From Actinomycetes bacterium (GTDB lineage Bacteria > Actinomycetota > Actinomycetes > Mycobacteriales > Mycobacteriaceae): DNA of 53,249 bases. Below the pieces are notes generated by a model, which saw nothing but the letters and a program-made list of their open reading frames with translations, searched no databases and was not told the origin of the DNA. A program made the position numbers and the translations under genes. The stretch lies in the NCBI GenBank assembly GCA_023461275.1, contig JAEYMI010000042.1, forward strand, positions 1 through 53,249. The letters run 5' to 3'. This document shows, in pieces, positions 8,585 through 16,780 of the stretch. Each line of letters opens with the position of its first letter. Position 1 is the first letter of the stretch.

Positions 8585-9647
8585 GGAGCTGTTGCATCCA
8601 GAGCGTCGCGAAGCCGATGAACAGGTCGTTCTCCAGCCGGTGGGTGACCGTGACCCGGACGCCGTCCCCGGCGAAGGGCCGCACGACGACATGCGACTCG
8701 ACGGCCGCCGCCGCGAAATCAAGCGCATCGTCACCGAGATCAAGCCACACGAAGTTCGCCTGCGAATCGGGCACCCGGTACCCCAGCTCGCGCAGTGCGG
8801 TGATCATCCGCTCCCGTTCGACGACGACGTCGTCGGTGCGGGCCAGGAGCTCGTCGGCGGCGGCCAGGCTGGCGATCGCCGCGGCCTGGGCCACCGAGCT
8901 CACCGAGAACGGGACGTGCACCTTGCCCAGCGCGGTGATCACGTCCGGATCGGCGATGGCGTAACCCACCCGCAGTCCCGCCAGCCCGTATGCCTTCGAG
9001 AACGTACGCAGCACAACGAGATTGCGGAACTGGCGATACAGCTCGACGGCGTCGTAGCGCTGTGCATCCGACAAGCGCATGTACTCGTAGTACGCCTCGT
9101 CGAGCACCACGATCACCTCCGGCGGTACGCGACGGAGGAAGTCGATGAGGTCGTCGGCGTCGACGACGGTCCCGGTGGGGTTGTTGGGATTGCAGACGAA
9201 GATCAGTCGGGTGCGCTCGGTGATCGCGTCGGCCATCGCGTGCAGGTCGTAGACCGCGTCGTCGGTGAGCGGGATCTGTACGGGTGTCGCGCCCGCGACA
9301 CGGGTCGCCAGCGGGTAGGTCTCGAAGGACCGCCAGCCGAACAGCACCTCGTCGCCCGGGCGGGTGGCGATGGTGATCAGGTTCTGGCACAGGATGACCG
9401 AGCCGCACCCGACGCCGATCTCCTCCTCGGTGACGCCGACACTCTTGGCCAGCGCAGCGGTCAGCTCCACCATCCCGTTGTCGGGGTAGCGGTTGACCGT
9501 GGCGGCCGCGTCGGTGATCGCGGCGAGCACGCTGGGCAACGGACCGTGGGTGGTCTCGTTGCTCGCCAGTTTCACCGCGCCGGGAAACGTCTTGCCGGGC
9601 ACGTAGACGGGCAGATCGTCGAGGTCGGGGCGGATACGCGGGGTCAC
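8580..9647 (-). CDS. pat: Aromatic amino acid / histidinol-phosphate aminotransferase (Pat/HisC type)
   Basis: A class I/II PLP aminotransferase of 355 residues. It has SNE near residue 29, NPNNPTGT at 153-160, VLDEAYYEY at 181-189, the Schiff-base lysine K218 in TFSKAYG, and the phosphate-binding R in GLRVGYA. Actinobacterial proteins of this short type next to tRNA-Ser genes act as aromatic aminotransferases (Pat) on phenylpyruvate or 4-hydroxyphenylpyruvate, with HisC as the parent family. TyrA is encoded 6 kb away, which agrees. The GTG at 9647 lies 6 nt after a TACATT box. The frame continues upstream only through a tandem repeat giving an Arg/Trp-rich tail, which is unlikely to be protein. 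A histidine-pathway role is not excluded. Confidence 0.88.
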   Translation of the reverse strand: MTPRIRPDLDDLPVYVPGKTFPGAVKLASNETTHGPLPSVLAAITDAAATVNRYPDNGMVELTAALAKSVGVTEEEIGVGCGSVILCQNLITIATRPGDEVLFGWRSFETYPLATRVAGATPVQIPLTDDAVYDLHAMADAITERTRLIFVCNPNNPTGTVVDADDLIDFLRRVPPEVIVVLDEAYYEYMRLSDAQRYDAVELYRQFRNLVVLRTFSKAYGLAGLRVGYAIADPDVITALGKVHVPFSVSSVAQAAAIASLAAADELLARTDDVVVERERMITALRELGYRVPDSQANFVWLDLGDDALDFAAAAVESHVVVRPFAGDGVRVTVTHRLENDLFIGFATLWMQQLR

Positions 9648-9653
9648 CGTACA

Positions 9654-9659
9654 AATGTA
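9654..9659 (-). promoter_or_regulatory. Leaderless-type -10 box of pat
   Basis: TACATT on the minus strand, 6 nt before the GTG at 9647. It fixes the start downstream of the tandem repeat. Confidence 0.45.
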
Positions 9660-9676
9660 GGCGTGGAGGCCGGGCC

Positions 9677-9756
9677 GTCGACAGCGCCCCCACCCTCGTC
9701 GACGGCGCCCCCACCTTCGTCGACGGCGCCCCCACCTTCGTCGACGGCGCCTTCGC
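9677..9756. repeat. 21-bp tandem repeat array (three full units plus part)
   Basis: Units start at 9677, 9698 and 9719, each 21 bp and nearly identical, followed by a partial unit at 9740. The constant core is GTCGACRGCGCC, two abutting 6-bp palindromes, then a C-rich tail. It lies just upstream of the pat promoter. The same core and period recur at 41560-41706. Confidence 0.85.
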
Positions 9757-9827
9757 ACGGCGCGGTTTGCTTCGCCGCGCGGCGAGTGTGTAACCTTTCG
9801 CTTCGGCAGTTCGAAAGGACTCCGCTA

Positions 9828-9916
9828 GGAGGCGTGCCAGAGCGGCCGAATGGGACTCACTGCTAATGAGTTGTCTCGCTAAAACGAGACCGGAGGTTCA
9901 AATCCTCTCGCCTCCG
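9828..9916 (+). tRNA. tRNA-Ser (anticodon GCT)
   Basis: Acceptor arm GGAGGCG pairs with CGCCTCC at 9909-9915, with discriminator G at 9916. The anticodon arm ACTCA-CTGCTAA-TGAGT gives anticodon GCT (reads AGC/AGU). The long variable arm is typical of serine tRNA, and the T-loop is GGTTCAAATCC. The 3' CCA is not encoded. Confidence 0.95.
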
Positions 9917-9957
9917 CCGAACCGTAGTCTCCGCGACTGCGGGAAAACGCCTCGCTG

Positions 9958-9972
9958 CCTCGGCAGCCGAGG
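9958..9972 (+). terminator. Short palindromic hairpin after tRNA-Ser(GCT)
   Basis: CCTCGGC-A-GCCGAGG forms a 7-bp stem about 40 nt after the tRNA. There is no T-tract, so its role as terminator is weakly supported. Confidence 0.25.
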
Positions 9973-10033
9973 ATGTACAACTGAAGTACCGCGCTGAAGT
10001 ACCGAACGACAGCACGACACAACTCAAGACCAC

Positions 10034-10106
10034 GCGCCCGTAGCTCAACGGATAGAGCATCTGACTACGGATCAGAAGGTTTGGGGTTCGAATCCCTACG
10101 GGCGCA
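10034..10106 (+). tRNA. tRNA-Arg (anticodon ACG)
   Basis: Acceptor GCGCCCG pairs with CGGGCGC at 10099-10105, with discriminator A at 10106. The anticodon arm CTGA-CTACGGA-TCAG gives anticodon ACG; A34 is the substrate of adenosine-to-inosine editing in bacteria. The editing enzyme TadA is encoded 7 kb downstream. CCA is not encoded. Confidence 0.95.
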
Positions 10107-10110
10107 CCGA

Positions 10111-10150
10111 GAATCTCCCGCCACCAGCGACATCAGGTGGCGGGAGATTC
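10111..10150 (+). terminator. Strong stem-loop after tRNA-Arg
   Basis: A perfect 15-bp stem (10111-10125 with 10136-10150) and a 10-nt loop start 4 nt after the tRNA. Only a weak T-rich stretch follows, as is usual for actinobacterial intrinsic terminators. Confidence 0.7.
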
Positions 10151-10190
10151 GTCTGTGTGCCCGCCGCGGGTCGTGAGCGGAGGCTACCGC

Positions 10191-10268
10191 GCCCGGACGC
10201 TCCACCCTGCCCGGACGCTCCACCCTGCCCGGACGCTCCACCACTGCCCGGACGCTCCCCACTACCCT
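10191..10268. repeat. 18-bp tandem repeat, four units
   Basis: GCCCGGACGCTCCACCCT occurs at 10191 and 10209, a 19-bp variant at 10227, and a longer, diverged copy at 10246-10268. The array ends in the -10 box of the Nudix gene, so copy number could affect its promoter. The unit differs from the 21-bp family nearby. Confidence 0.85.
10263..10268 (+). promoter_or_regulatory. Leaderless-type -10 box of the Nudix gene
   Basis: TACCCT, 6 nt before the GTG at 10275, and inside the last unit of the 18-bp repeat. Confidence 0.4.
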
Positions 10269-10274
10269 GAGTTC

Positions 10275-10685
10275 GTGTCGGCAGAAGGGCCATCGATCGT
10301 CGTCAGCGGTGTGGTCGTACGTAACCGCGCCGGCCAGCTGTTGACCGTCCGTAAACGCGGCACCCAACGTTTCATGCTGCCGGGCGGTAAACCCGAGCCG
10401 GGCGAATCCGCTGTCGACGCGGCGGTGCGCGAGTGCGCCGAAGAGGTCGGACTGCATGTCGCCGCGGCGGATTTGCAGACCGTGGGGGTCTTCCACACCA
10501 TCGCCGCCAACGAGCCCGGCCATGGCCTGGTGGCCAGTGTGTATGCCTACCCGACACCCGTGCACACGGTGTCGGCCTCCGCTGAGATCGATGAGGTGCG
10601 CTGGCTCGACCCGGACGCCGCGCTGCCCGACGACCTCGCACCGCTGCTCGTCGAGCACGTGATCCCCATCTGTAAGCACAGGTGA
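10275..10685 (+). CDS. Nudix hydrolase
   Basis: A 136-residue single-domain Nudix hydrolase. The Nudix box is complete: GGKPEPGESAVDAAVRECAE with the following EVGL, giving the Mg2+-binding REcaEE glutamates. It hydrolyses a nucleoside diphosphate linked to another moiety; MutT-like cleaning of damaged nucleotides or a house-cleaning role is possible, but the substrate is not predictable. The GTG at 10275 follows a TACCCT -10 box. The open frame further upstream only translates the 18-bp repeat. Confidence 0.85.
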   Translation: MSAEGPSIVVSGVVVRNRAGQLLTVRKRGTQRFMLPGGKPEPGESAVDAAVRECAEEVGLHVAAADLQTVGVFHTIAANEPGHGLVASVYAYPTPVHTVSASAEIDEVRWLDPDAALPDDLAPLLVEHVIPICKHR

Positions 10686-10799
10686 CGATCCAGACGATGC
10701 TCTGGCGTCGACGCCCTTGGCAGAAATTGCCCCCTACCTGGCACGCGACGTCGCCGTCAGACTTCCGCACTTATCGCAATTCGAGGTCCGCTGTCCGAT

Positions 10800-10827
10800 A
10801 CTCTCCAGTACGGGTGGAGAGTTGTTT
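10800..10827 (+). terminator. Stem-loop between Nudix and aquaporin genes
   Basis: ACTCTCCA (10800-10807) pairs with TGGAGAGT (10815-10822), followed by TGTTT. It could end the Nudix transcript or belong to the aquaporin leader. Confidence 0.4.
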
Positions 10828-10872
10828 CAGTTTGCACGGGGGGTCGGGAAAACCTCATTCGAAAGGTGCACG

Positions 10873-11655
10873 ATGACCTCATCATCTCCGGTCGCCAAAC
10901 TGGCCGCGGAGCTGTTCGGAACGTTCTGGCTCGTCTTCGGTGGCTGCGGCACGGCGATCTTCGCCGCCAAACAGGTCGCCGCGGGCGACGACATCGGAAC
11001 CAAGATCCAGATCGGCGTCGGCTTTCTCGGCGTCGCACTCGCTTTCGGTCTCACCGTCGTGACGATGGCCTACGCAGTGGGCCACGTCTCGGGCGGCCAC
11101 TTCAATCCGGCGATCACGCTGGGTGCCTGCGTCAGCGGACGCACGTCGTGGAAGGATCTGCCGGGCTACTGGATCGCACAGGTGGTCGGCGGTCTGCTGG
11201 CCGGCCTCGCGCTGCTCATCATCGCCAGTGGCAAAAGCGGTTTCAGTCGAATCGGCAACATGGCGGCCAACGGATACGGTGAGCACTCACCGGCAGGCTA
11301 TTCGCTGTGGGCGGTGCTCATCGCCGAGATCCTGCTCACCTGCTTCTTCCTGCTCGTCGTCCTCGGCGCGACGGACGGCCGCGCACCGTCGGGCTTCGGT
11401 CCGCTGGCTGTCGGCTTGGCGCTGACGCTGATCCACCTGATCTCGATCCCGATCTCGAACACGTCGGTCAACCCGGCTCGCTCCACGGCCGTCGCCTTCT
11501 TCAACGGCAACGGCGCACCCGCCCAGCTGTGGCTGTTCTGGTTGGCCCCGCTGATCGGCGGATTCCTCGGCGGCATCCTCTATCCCGTGCTGTTCGACGA
11601 GGGCAAGTTCCGCTTCGGCGTCACGGCCAAGGACAAGCCGCTGGTCGGCAGCTGA
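10873..11655 (+). CDS. aqpZ: Aquaporin Z-type water channel
   Basis: A MIP-family channel of 260 residues with six membrane segments and two half-helices. The NPA boxes are in HFNPAITLG and SVNPARSTA. The constriction residues fit a strict water channel rather than a glycerol facilitator: Phe in the second segment (AFGLTV), His in the fifth (LIHLIS), and Thr/Arg in NTSVNPARS. It would allow rapid osmotic water flow across the cytoplasmic membrane. The ATG at 10873 follows GAAAGG; the ORF is open upstream to 10717 without coding character. A large hairpin follows the stop. Confidence 0.93.
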   Translation: MTSSSPVAKLAAELFGTFWLVFGGCGTAIFAAKQVAAGDDIGTKIQIGVGFLGVALAFGLTVVTMAYAVGHVSGGHFNPAITLGACVSGRTSWKDLPGYWIAQVVGGLLAGLALLIIASGKSGFSRIGNMAANGYGEHSPAGYSLWAVLIAEILLTCFFLLVVLGATDGRAPSGFGPLAVGLALTLIHLISIPISNTSVNPARSTAVAFFNGNGAPAQLWLFWLAPLIGGFLGGILYPVLFDEGKFRFGVTAKDKPLVGS

Positions 11656-11662
11656 TCAGAAG

Positions 11663-11703
11663 TGTCCGATTCCGCCGGACGCTCAATCCGGCGGAATCGG
11701 ACA
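11663..11703. terminator. 17-bp stem-loop after aqpZ
   Basis: A perfect 17-bp stem (11663-11679 with 11687-11703) and a 7-nt loop sit 8 nt after the aqpZ stop. There is no U-tract. It is most likely a terminator and isolates the antiporter gene that starts at 11727. Confidence 0.65.
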
Positions 11704-11726
11704 TCGGCTGACACAATCTGCAGTTC

Positions 11727-13427
11727 ATGGAACTGCTCATATTGGTCCTCGTCGGTGCCATCATCGTCACCGCGATCGCGGACCGGCGAGGATTGCAGCC
11801 CGCGCTGATCATCGTCGTGATCGGGTTCGCCGTCTCCTTCATCCCCGGCATGCCGCAGGTGGAGCTCGACTCACACATTCTGCTGACCGTCGTACTTCCT
11901 CCGCTGCTCTATTCGGCTTCGCTCGGGTTCTCGTTCTCCAGCTTCTTACGGAACTTGAAACCGATTCTGGGACTTGGCATCGCGATGGTAGTGATCACCG
12001 CGGTCACCGTCGGGTTCGTCGCGTCGTGGCTGATCCCGGAATTCACCTTTATGCTCGCGCTGCTGCTGGGTGCCATCGTCGCGCCTCCCGACGCCGTCAC
12101 CGCCGTCGCGATCGGCCGCAAACTCGGTCTGCCCAAACGGTTGATGACCATTCTGACCGGCGAGAGTCTGGTCAACGACGCGGCCGCGCTGTCGCTGTTC
12201 GCGATCGCCATCTCGCAGATCGCCGATACCCATTCGTTCATCGCGAATCCGTTGCTGCTCTTCGGCTACAACGCCATCCTCGGGCCCATTGTCGGTGCGG
12301 CGCTTGGCTTCTTGACGTTGTGGATTCGACGCCACCTGCGCAATCCCGCACTGGAGACCGTGCAGGGATTCGTGGTGCCGTTCGCCGCCTTCCTGGCCGC
12401 CGAGCATCTGCACGCGTCCGGCGTCCTCGCGGTGGTGATCGCCGGGTTCGTCGTCGGCTCGGGGTCGGTGCATGCCGGCTATCAGACCCGCCTGCAGGAA
12501 CGCTATGTGTGGAACTCGGTCGACGTGCTGCTCGAGGCATTCGTGTTCGCCTACATCGGATTACAGCTGCGCTTCATCATCGAAGACCTGCGCGAGGCCC
12601 GTGAATCGCTGCTGCACGTCGCGACCGTCTCGCTGCTGGTGCTGCTGGTGGTCCTCGTCATCCGGCCCATCTGCGTGTTCGCGATGTTCGGTCGCGGGGT
12701 GGTCAGCAGAGCCATCGACGCCAATGCGCCGACGGAGATCGGCGATCATCCGCGCCGACCGTCGACGCAGCGTCGGGCGGCGCGGGCGAAACCCCCGTCG
12801 CGCTGGCGGGAGTGGACCGCACGCATCGACAACCGGCCGCTGACGTGGCAGGAATCGACGGTCGTCGCCTGGACCGGCATGCGTGGCGTGGTGACGCTGG
12901 CGGCGGCCTCCGGCATCCCGACGACGTTGGCGTCGGGTGAACCGTTCCCGGAGCGCTCGGCCATCCAGGCCATCGCGTTCGTCGTCGCGGTGGGCACCAT
13001 CTTCATTCAGGGCCCGACGCTGCCGTGGCTGATCCGACGACTCCACCTGCACAACGAGGACGAGGCACGCCACGACGCCGAGCAGGTCGCGCTGACCGAG
13101 GAGATCGTGCAATCCGCCGCCGACGACGTCATCGCCGGCTTCGTCAATCATCCGCCCGAGGGGCTCGACCCCGGCACCGTCGACTACATCAAGGACACCG
13201 TCGCCCGCCAGGCCCGCGACGCCGAGGAGATGCCGGACCCGGAAACGCACACGCTGCGCGCGGAGACGTTCGCGGCGCTCTATCGCGACGTGCTGGCCGC
13301 GCAACGGGAGGCGTTGGTGGACAAGCGGGAGTCCGGAGCCGTCGACGACGAGGCGGTGCGGGCCATGCTCGAGCGTCTCGATCTTCAGGAAGCGGGACTG
13401 TCGGCGCGTCTGGATGCCCGTCTCTAG
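11727..13427 (+). CDS. Na+/H+ antiporter, CPA1 family
   Basis: A 566-residue cation/proton antiporter of the CPA1 (NhaP/NHE) family. About 12 membrane segments fill the first 410 residues. Ion-binding motifs are present: GAIVAPPDAVTAVAIGRKLGLP and TGESLVNDAAALSLF (the ND pair), plus WTGMRGVVTLAAASGIP. A hydrophilic insertion rich in Arg/Pro (about 325-370) separates the last segments, and a C-terminal cytosolic helical tail of about 120 residues (EDEARHDAEQVALTEE onward) may be regulatory. The expected role is pH and Na+ homeostasis. It stands alone between the aqpZ hairpin and the MmpS-like gene. Confidence 0.9.
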   Translation: MELLILVLVGAIIVTAIADRRGLQPALIIVVIGFAVSFIPGMPQVELDSHILLTVVLPPLLYSASLGFSFSSFLRNLKPILGLGIAMVVITAVTVGFVASWLIPEFTFMLALLLGAIVAPPDAVTAVAIGRKLGLPKRLMTILTGESLVNDAAALSLFAIAISQIADTHSFIANPLLLFGYNAILGPIVGAALGFLTLWIRRHLRNPALETVQGFVVPFAAFLAAEHLHASGVLAVVIAGFVVGSGSVHAGYQTRLQERYVWNSVDVLLEAFVFAYIGLQLRFIIEDLREARESLLHVATVSLLVLLVVLVIRPICVFAMFGRGVVSRAIDANAPTEIGDHPRRPSTQRRAARAKPPSRWREWTARIDNRPLTWQESTVVAWTGMRGVVTLAAASGIPTTLASGEPFPERSAIQAIAFVVAVGTIFIQGPTLPWLIRRLHLHNEDEARHDAEQVALTEEIVQSAADDVIAGFVNHPPEGLDPGTVDYIKDTVARQARDAEEMPDPETHTLRAETFAALYRDVLAAQREALVDKRESGAVDDEAVRAMLERLDLQEAGLSARLDARL

Positions 13428-13665
13428 CCGTCGGTTGCGGCGGACCCGTGCGTGGGAAATGCGTCCGTGAGCGAGTTATCAAAGCCGTCACGTCAATGGC
13501 GCGCGGCACCGGGGCGCTTTTCCTATCTCGAGGCGCCGGCTTGCGGGTGGGTGAACCCTGGCGTCGACGATTTCAGACAGCTGTCGTGCATTGGCCGTAC
13601 TGTCGAAAGGGACACGACACCCGGGTGCGGGTGCCAACCGGAGCAGGGCGTCGAGAAGGTGGTTC

Positions 13666-14430
13666 ATGGGACAGCCGGTCGGAGGTGGGCGGGGGCACCA
13701 GAACGCGGATTCGACGGACCCGCGCGCCAATCCGTATCTGCAGCCGCTCTATCCGGACCTGTATCCACCGCTCGGTCATGCCCCCGACGGCACACCGCTG
13801 TTCACGCCAGGGCAACCGACGCGCACACAGAAGGCCGCCGCTGAGGCCGCGGCCCGGGCGGTCGAGTCCAGCGATTACCCCGACGGTACGACGCCCGCCC
13901 CCGACAGCGGGTCAGACGGATCATTGGCCTCGCGCGGTGGCCTCGGACGACCACTCGCGCTGGTCGCGATCGCCGTCCTGGTCGTGCTCTGCGCCGCGCT
14001 GTTGTTGTCCATGCGCGACGACTCCGAACAAACCACGCTGCCCGACTACACCCCGACTCTCACCCTCGAGCCGTCCCCCGAACAGCCGCCTTTCAACCAG
14101 CCGACCGTGATCCCGGGCCAGCCCGGTACCCAACCCGATCAACAGCTGCCCGGCGCGCCGTCGGATTCGGTCGGCAAGTCGGTGGTCTACGAGGTCACGC
14201 TCTCCGATACGGGCAGCATCATCTACGTCGACGACACCGGCCTGCGCACCGCGACCGGCGCCCCGTCGAAGTGGACGGTCGCATTCACCGGAACCGGCAA
14301 TCCGCTGCGCGTCCTGGTGATCAGCGGTGTGGGGGACGCGGCCTGCAAGATCACCGTCGACGGTGCGGTCGTCGCCTCCGACAGCGTCACCGCCGATTCA
14401 CCCCGTCGAACGCTGTCCTGCCGTGCCTGA
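13666..14430 (+). CDS. MmpS-like single-pass membrane protein
   Basis: A protein of 254 residues with three parts. The first is a Pro/Gly-rich cytoplasmic N-terminus with tyrosine-rich YLQPLYPDLYPP. The second is one membrane helix (about 95-116). The third is an extracytoplasmic domain after a Pro-rich linker, ending VVYEVTLSDTGSIIYVDDTG...W...CKITVDGAVV...LSCRA. That domain matches the mycobacterial MmpS layout with its two conserved cysteines. MmpS proteins assist MmpL lipid exporters, but no mmpL gene is adjacent. The ATG at 13666 follows GAGAAGG. The long N-terminal extension is unusual for MmpS. Confidence 0.65.
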   Translation: MGQPVGGGRGHQNADSTDPRANPYLQPLYPDLYPPLGHAPDGTPLFTPGQPTRTQKAAAEAAARAVESSDYPDGTTPAPDSGSDGSLASRGGLGRPLALVAIAVLVVLCAALLLSMRDDSEQTTLPDYTPTLTLEPSPEQPPFNQPTVIPGQPGTQPDQQLPGAPSDSVGKSVVYEVTLSDTGSIIYVDDTGLRTATGAPSKWTVAFTGTGNPLRVLVISGVGDAACKITVDGAVVASDSVTADSPRRTLSCRA

Positions 14431-14499
14431 CCGGCGGCTTCGCTGATCCATTCGGTGGGCAACTCATCGGTCGATGTGTCCTGGGTCCCAATGGGTCGC

Positions 14500-14505
14500 T
14501 AACGT
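14500..14505 (+). promoter_or_regulatory. Leaderless-type -10 box
   Basis: TAACGT, 6 nt before the GTG at 14512. Confidence 0.45.
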
Positions 14506-14511
14506 AGATGT

Positions 14512-15132
14512 GTGAGTTCTCCGAATGCAGCCACTCCCGCCGACGCGGCGACGAGCGCAGATTCCACGACGATGCTGACCTGGCGCGGCGCCGACACCAA
14601 CCGGCTCGAGCAGGTGCGCATCCACACCACTGGCTTGCGGCTGAAGGCCTACGGTCGGATCATCGCCGCGGCGAACGGCGAGCAGGAGGCATTCTCCGCG
14701 TCGTATGAGATCCACACCGACGACGCCGGCATCACCAAACGCTTGGCCGTGCACCTGCATAGGGTCAGCGGTGGTTCGCAGCTGAACGTGTCCCGCGACG
14801 TCGAGGGCAACTGGCTCGTGCAGGCCGACGGCCGGGAACCGGTCCGTAGCGACTTCAACGGCGCCGAAGACGTCGACGTGGCGTTGTCGCCGATGTTCAA
14901 CGCGCTGCCCATCCGCCGACTCGGCCTGCACAAGGATGCCACCACCGTCGACGTGCCGGTCCTGTACCTGTACCTGCCGAGCGGTGCCGTGGAACCCGCA
15001 ACCTTGCAATACACCTCGCACGGTGCAGGCACCGATGCCATCGACGTGGTGTCCCCGGTGACGACGTCAACGATCACCGCCGACGACCTGGGCTTCGTCA
15101 TCGACTACGCGGGACTCGCCGAGCGCGTCTGA
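14512..15132 (+). CDS. Putative glycolipid-binding family protein
   Basis: A soluble protein of 206 residues resembling the glycolipid-binding (former DUF1089) family. It begins MLTWRGADTNRLEQVRIHTTGLRLKAYGRII after a short Ala/Ser/Thr-rich lead, then alternating beta strands (AFSASYEIHTDDAG, KRLAVHLHR, GNWLVQADGREP) and the SPMFNALPIRRL block. No signal peptide is seen. The function is not established; a beta-barrel lipid-binding role is inferred from the family name. Mycobacteria have a relative near tyrA as well. The start is supported by a leaderless -10 box. Confidence 0.65.
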   Translation: MSSPNAATPADAATSADSTTMLTWRGADTNRLEQVRIHTTGLRLKAYGRIIAAANGEQEAFSASYEIHTDDAGITKRLAVHLHRVSGGSQLNVSRDVEGNWLVQADGREPVRSDFNGAEDVDVALSPMFNALPIRRLGLHKDATTVDVPVLYLYLPSGAVEPATLQYTSHGAGTDAIDVVSPVTTSTITADDLGFVIDYAGLAERV

Positions 15133-15140
15133 ACGGGCTT

Positions 15141-16106
15141 TCAGCCCAACCACACCCGCGCTTGATGCGCTTGTCGTCGAAGTTCCGCTGCCCAGCCCGG
15201 TGATCCGACGCTGATGCCGGTGATCGGTACCCGTTCGGTCCCGGCGATCGCCTCATACGCCAGCCGCGCGCGGTGTCCGTCGTCGATGAGCACCTCGACG
15301 GTGCCGTGGTCGCGGAGTTCGTCGCGTGCGGCCGTCAGCCGGTCGATCGTTTCGCTCAACACGTTGAGCAGCGCAATCCCGTTGGCCTCCAGCATTGCCC
15401 GCTGCAGGGTGGGCGCCGACCCGGCAACGCGGGTGCCGTCACGGAAGCTACCCGCGGCCAACCGCAGCGCGAGGTCGCTTTCCCCGGCCCCGACGGCCGC
15501 GGTGGCCGCCGCGGTCAGGTGCGGCAGGTGCGAGATGGCGGCCACGGCCCGATCGTGTGCGTCGTCGGCGGCGGGCACCACCGCGGCTCCCACCGATCGC
15601 GCGATGGTGGCCACCCGCAACCAGTTGGCCGGGTCGGCGTCATCGGGGGTGCTCAGCATCCACATCGCGTCGACGAACAGTGCCGGGTCGGTGGCCTCCC
15701 AGCCCGAGCGGCTGGTGCCGGCCATCGGATGCCCGCCCACGTAGCGCGCCCCGGGGTGCAAGCGCGCCACGGCCTGCGCTACTGGTTGCTTGACGCTGAT
15801 CACATCGGTCAGCAGGCAGTCGGGGGCATGCGCGGCCACTGCGGTGAGCAGCGCATCGATGGTGGTCACCGGCGTCGCGAGTACCACCACTGCGTCGTCG
15901 TCGGCGGCGCGCCGCAAGACGGCGTCCAGGTCGTCGGATGCGTCGTATCCGTCGGCCACCGCGGCCTGCACCGACGTCGACGACCGGTTGTATCCGAACA
16001 CCGACCACCCGTCGTCGTGCAGGGCGCGCAGCAGCGAACCGCCGATGAGGCCGAGCCCCAGGACGCACACGGGTCCGGCAGATGAGGAAGGCGGCAGGTC
16101 GGTCAT
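15141..16106 (-). CDS. tyrA: Prephenate dehydrogenase
   Basis: An NAD(P)-dependent dehydrogenase of 321 residues that converts prephenate to 4-hydroxyphenylpyruvate for tyrosine synthesis. The Rossmann motif is VCVLGLGLIGGSLLRAL at 13-29. TyrA-specific blocks follow: TDVISVK, the substrate motif GGHPMAGTSRSGWEA, and HLPHLTAAA with the catalytic-region histidine. There is no chorismate mutase or clear ACT domain, so this is the monofunctional actinobacterial form. The ATG at 16106 is chosen over a start six codons upstream. The Pat-type aminotransferase at 8580 would complete the route to tyrosine. It is convergent with the glycolipid-binding gene. Confidence 0.92.
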   Translation of the reverse strand: MTDLPPSSSAGPVCVLGLGLIGGSLLRALHDDGWSVFGYNRSSTSVQAAVADGYDASDDLDAVLRRAADDDAVVVLATPVTTIDALLTAVAAHAPDCLLTDVISVKQPVAQAVARLHPGARYVGGHPMAGTSRSGWEATDPALFVDAMWMLSTPDDADPANWLRVATIARSVGAAVVPAADDAHDRAVAAISHLPHLTAAATAAVGAGESDLALRLAAGSFRDGTRVAGSAPTLQRAMLEANGIALLNVLSETIDRLTAARDELRDHGTVEVLIDDGHRARLAYEAIAGTERVPITGISVGSPGWAAELRRQAHQARVWLG

Positions 16107-16277
16107 CTGTTCACATTCCCACATCCGGTCGCGCGCATATCAGGGCAGGTCGACGGGCATCGGAGCACCGGCGGCGTGACGTGAGTGGTGGGGACTTGGG
16201 GGAGGTGCCTGTGAGCGACTACCGTGACCTGCATGGCTGGTGTCGGCGCTGGGGTTTCGGGGGGTTCGAAGGAAGAC

Positions 16278-16775
16278 GTGCACGACGACATCGACGGTTT
16301 CGCCGTCGCCGTCGTGCGGGATGAGGGCGCCTGGAAGGTGTCGGCGCTCAACTCCGAGGCGCTGAACAGCCTCGAGGACGCCGAGCGGCAACTGCGTGAG
16401 CTGCGGGTGGCCGGCGCGGTCTTCGGGCTGCTCGACGTCGACGACGAGTTCTTCATCGTCGTACGGCCTGCGCCGTCGGGAGCGCGTCTGCTGATCTCTG
16501 ACGCCACCGCGGCCATCGACTATGACGTCGCCGCCGACGCGCTGGAGGCGATGAACGTCGAGGTTCCCGACATCGATCCCGACGAACTCGACGACATCGA
16601 TCCGTGGGAGGAAGGCGACCTCGGCATTCTGTCCGACCTCGGACTTCCCGACGCCGTGATGAGCATCATCGTCGGCGACACCGATCTCTACGCCGACGAA
16701 CAGATCGGCATGATCGCCGCCCGGCTGGGCTTCGCCGACGAGCTGTCCAAGGTTCTCGACTCGCTGGGGCACTGA
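16278..16775 (+). CDS. tRNA adenosine deaminase-associated protein
   Basis: An acidic protein of about 165 residues encoded immediately before tadA, matching the actinobacterial family named for that position. Landmarks are DGFAVAVVRDEGAWKVSAL, LLDVDDEFFIVVRP, VEVPDIDPDELDDIDPWEEGDLGILSDLGL and LGFADELSKVLDSLG. It may help TadA, but its biochemical role is unknown. The GTG at 16278 is chosen because GAAGGAAG precedes it; ATGs at 16224 and 16233 lack a ribosome site but remain possible. tadA follows after 5 bp, so the two form an operon. Confidence 0.8.
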   Translation: MHDDIDGFAVAVVRDEGAWKVSALNSEALNSLEDAERQLRELRVAGAVFGLLDVDDEFFIVVRPAPSGARLLISDATAAIDYDVAADALEAMNVEVPDIDPDELDDIDPWEEGDLGILSDLGLPDAVMSIIVGDTDLYADEQIGMIAARLGFADELSKVLDSLGH

Positions 16776-16780
16776 GACCG

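Noticed and set aside
13428..13665. Gene in the gap after the Na+/H+ antiporter
   Set aside because: The open frame from 13452 has no family-like composition or ribosome site and overlaps the MmpS-like gene in another frame. I see nothing else in this gap.
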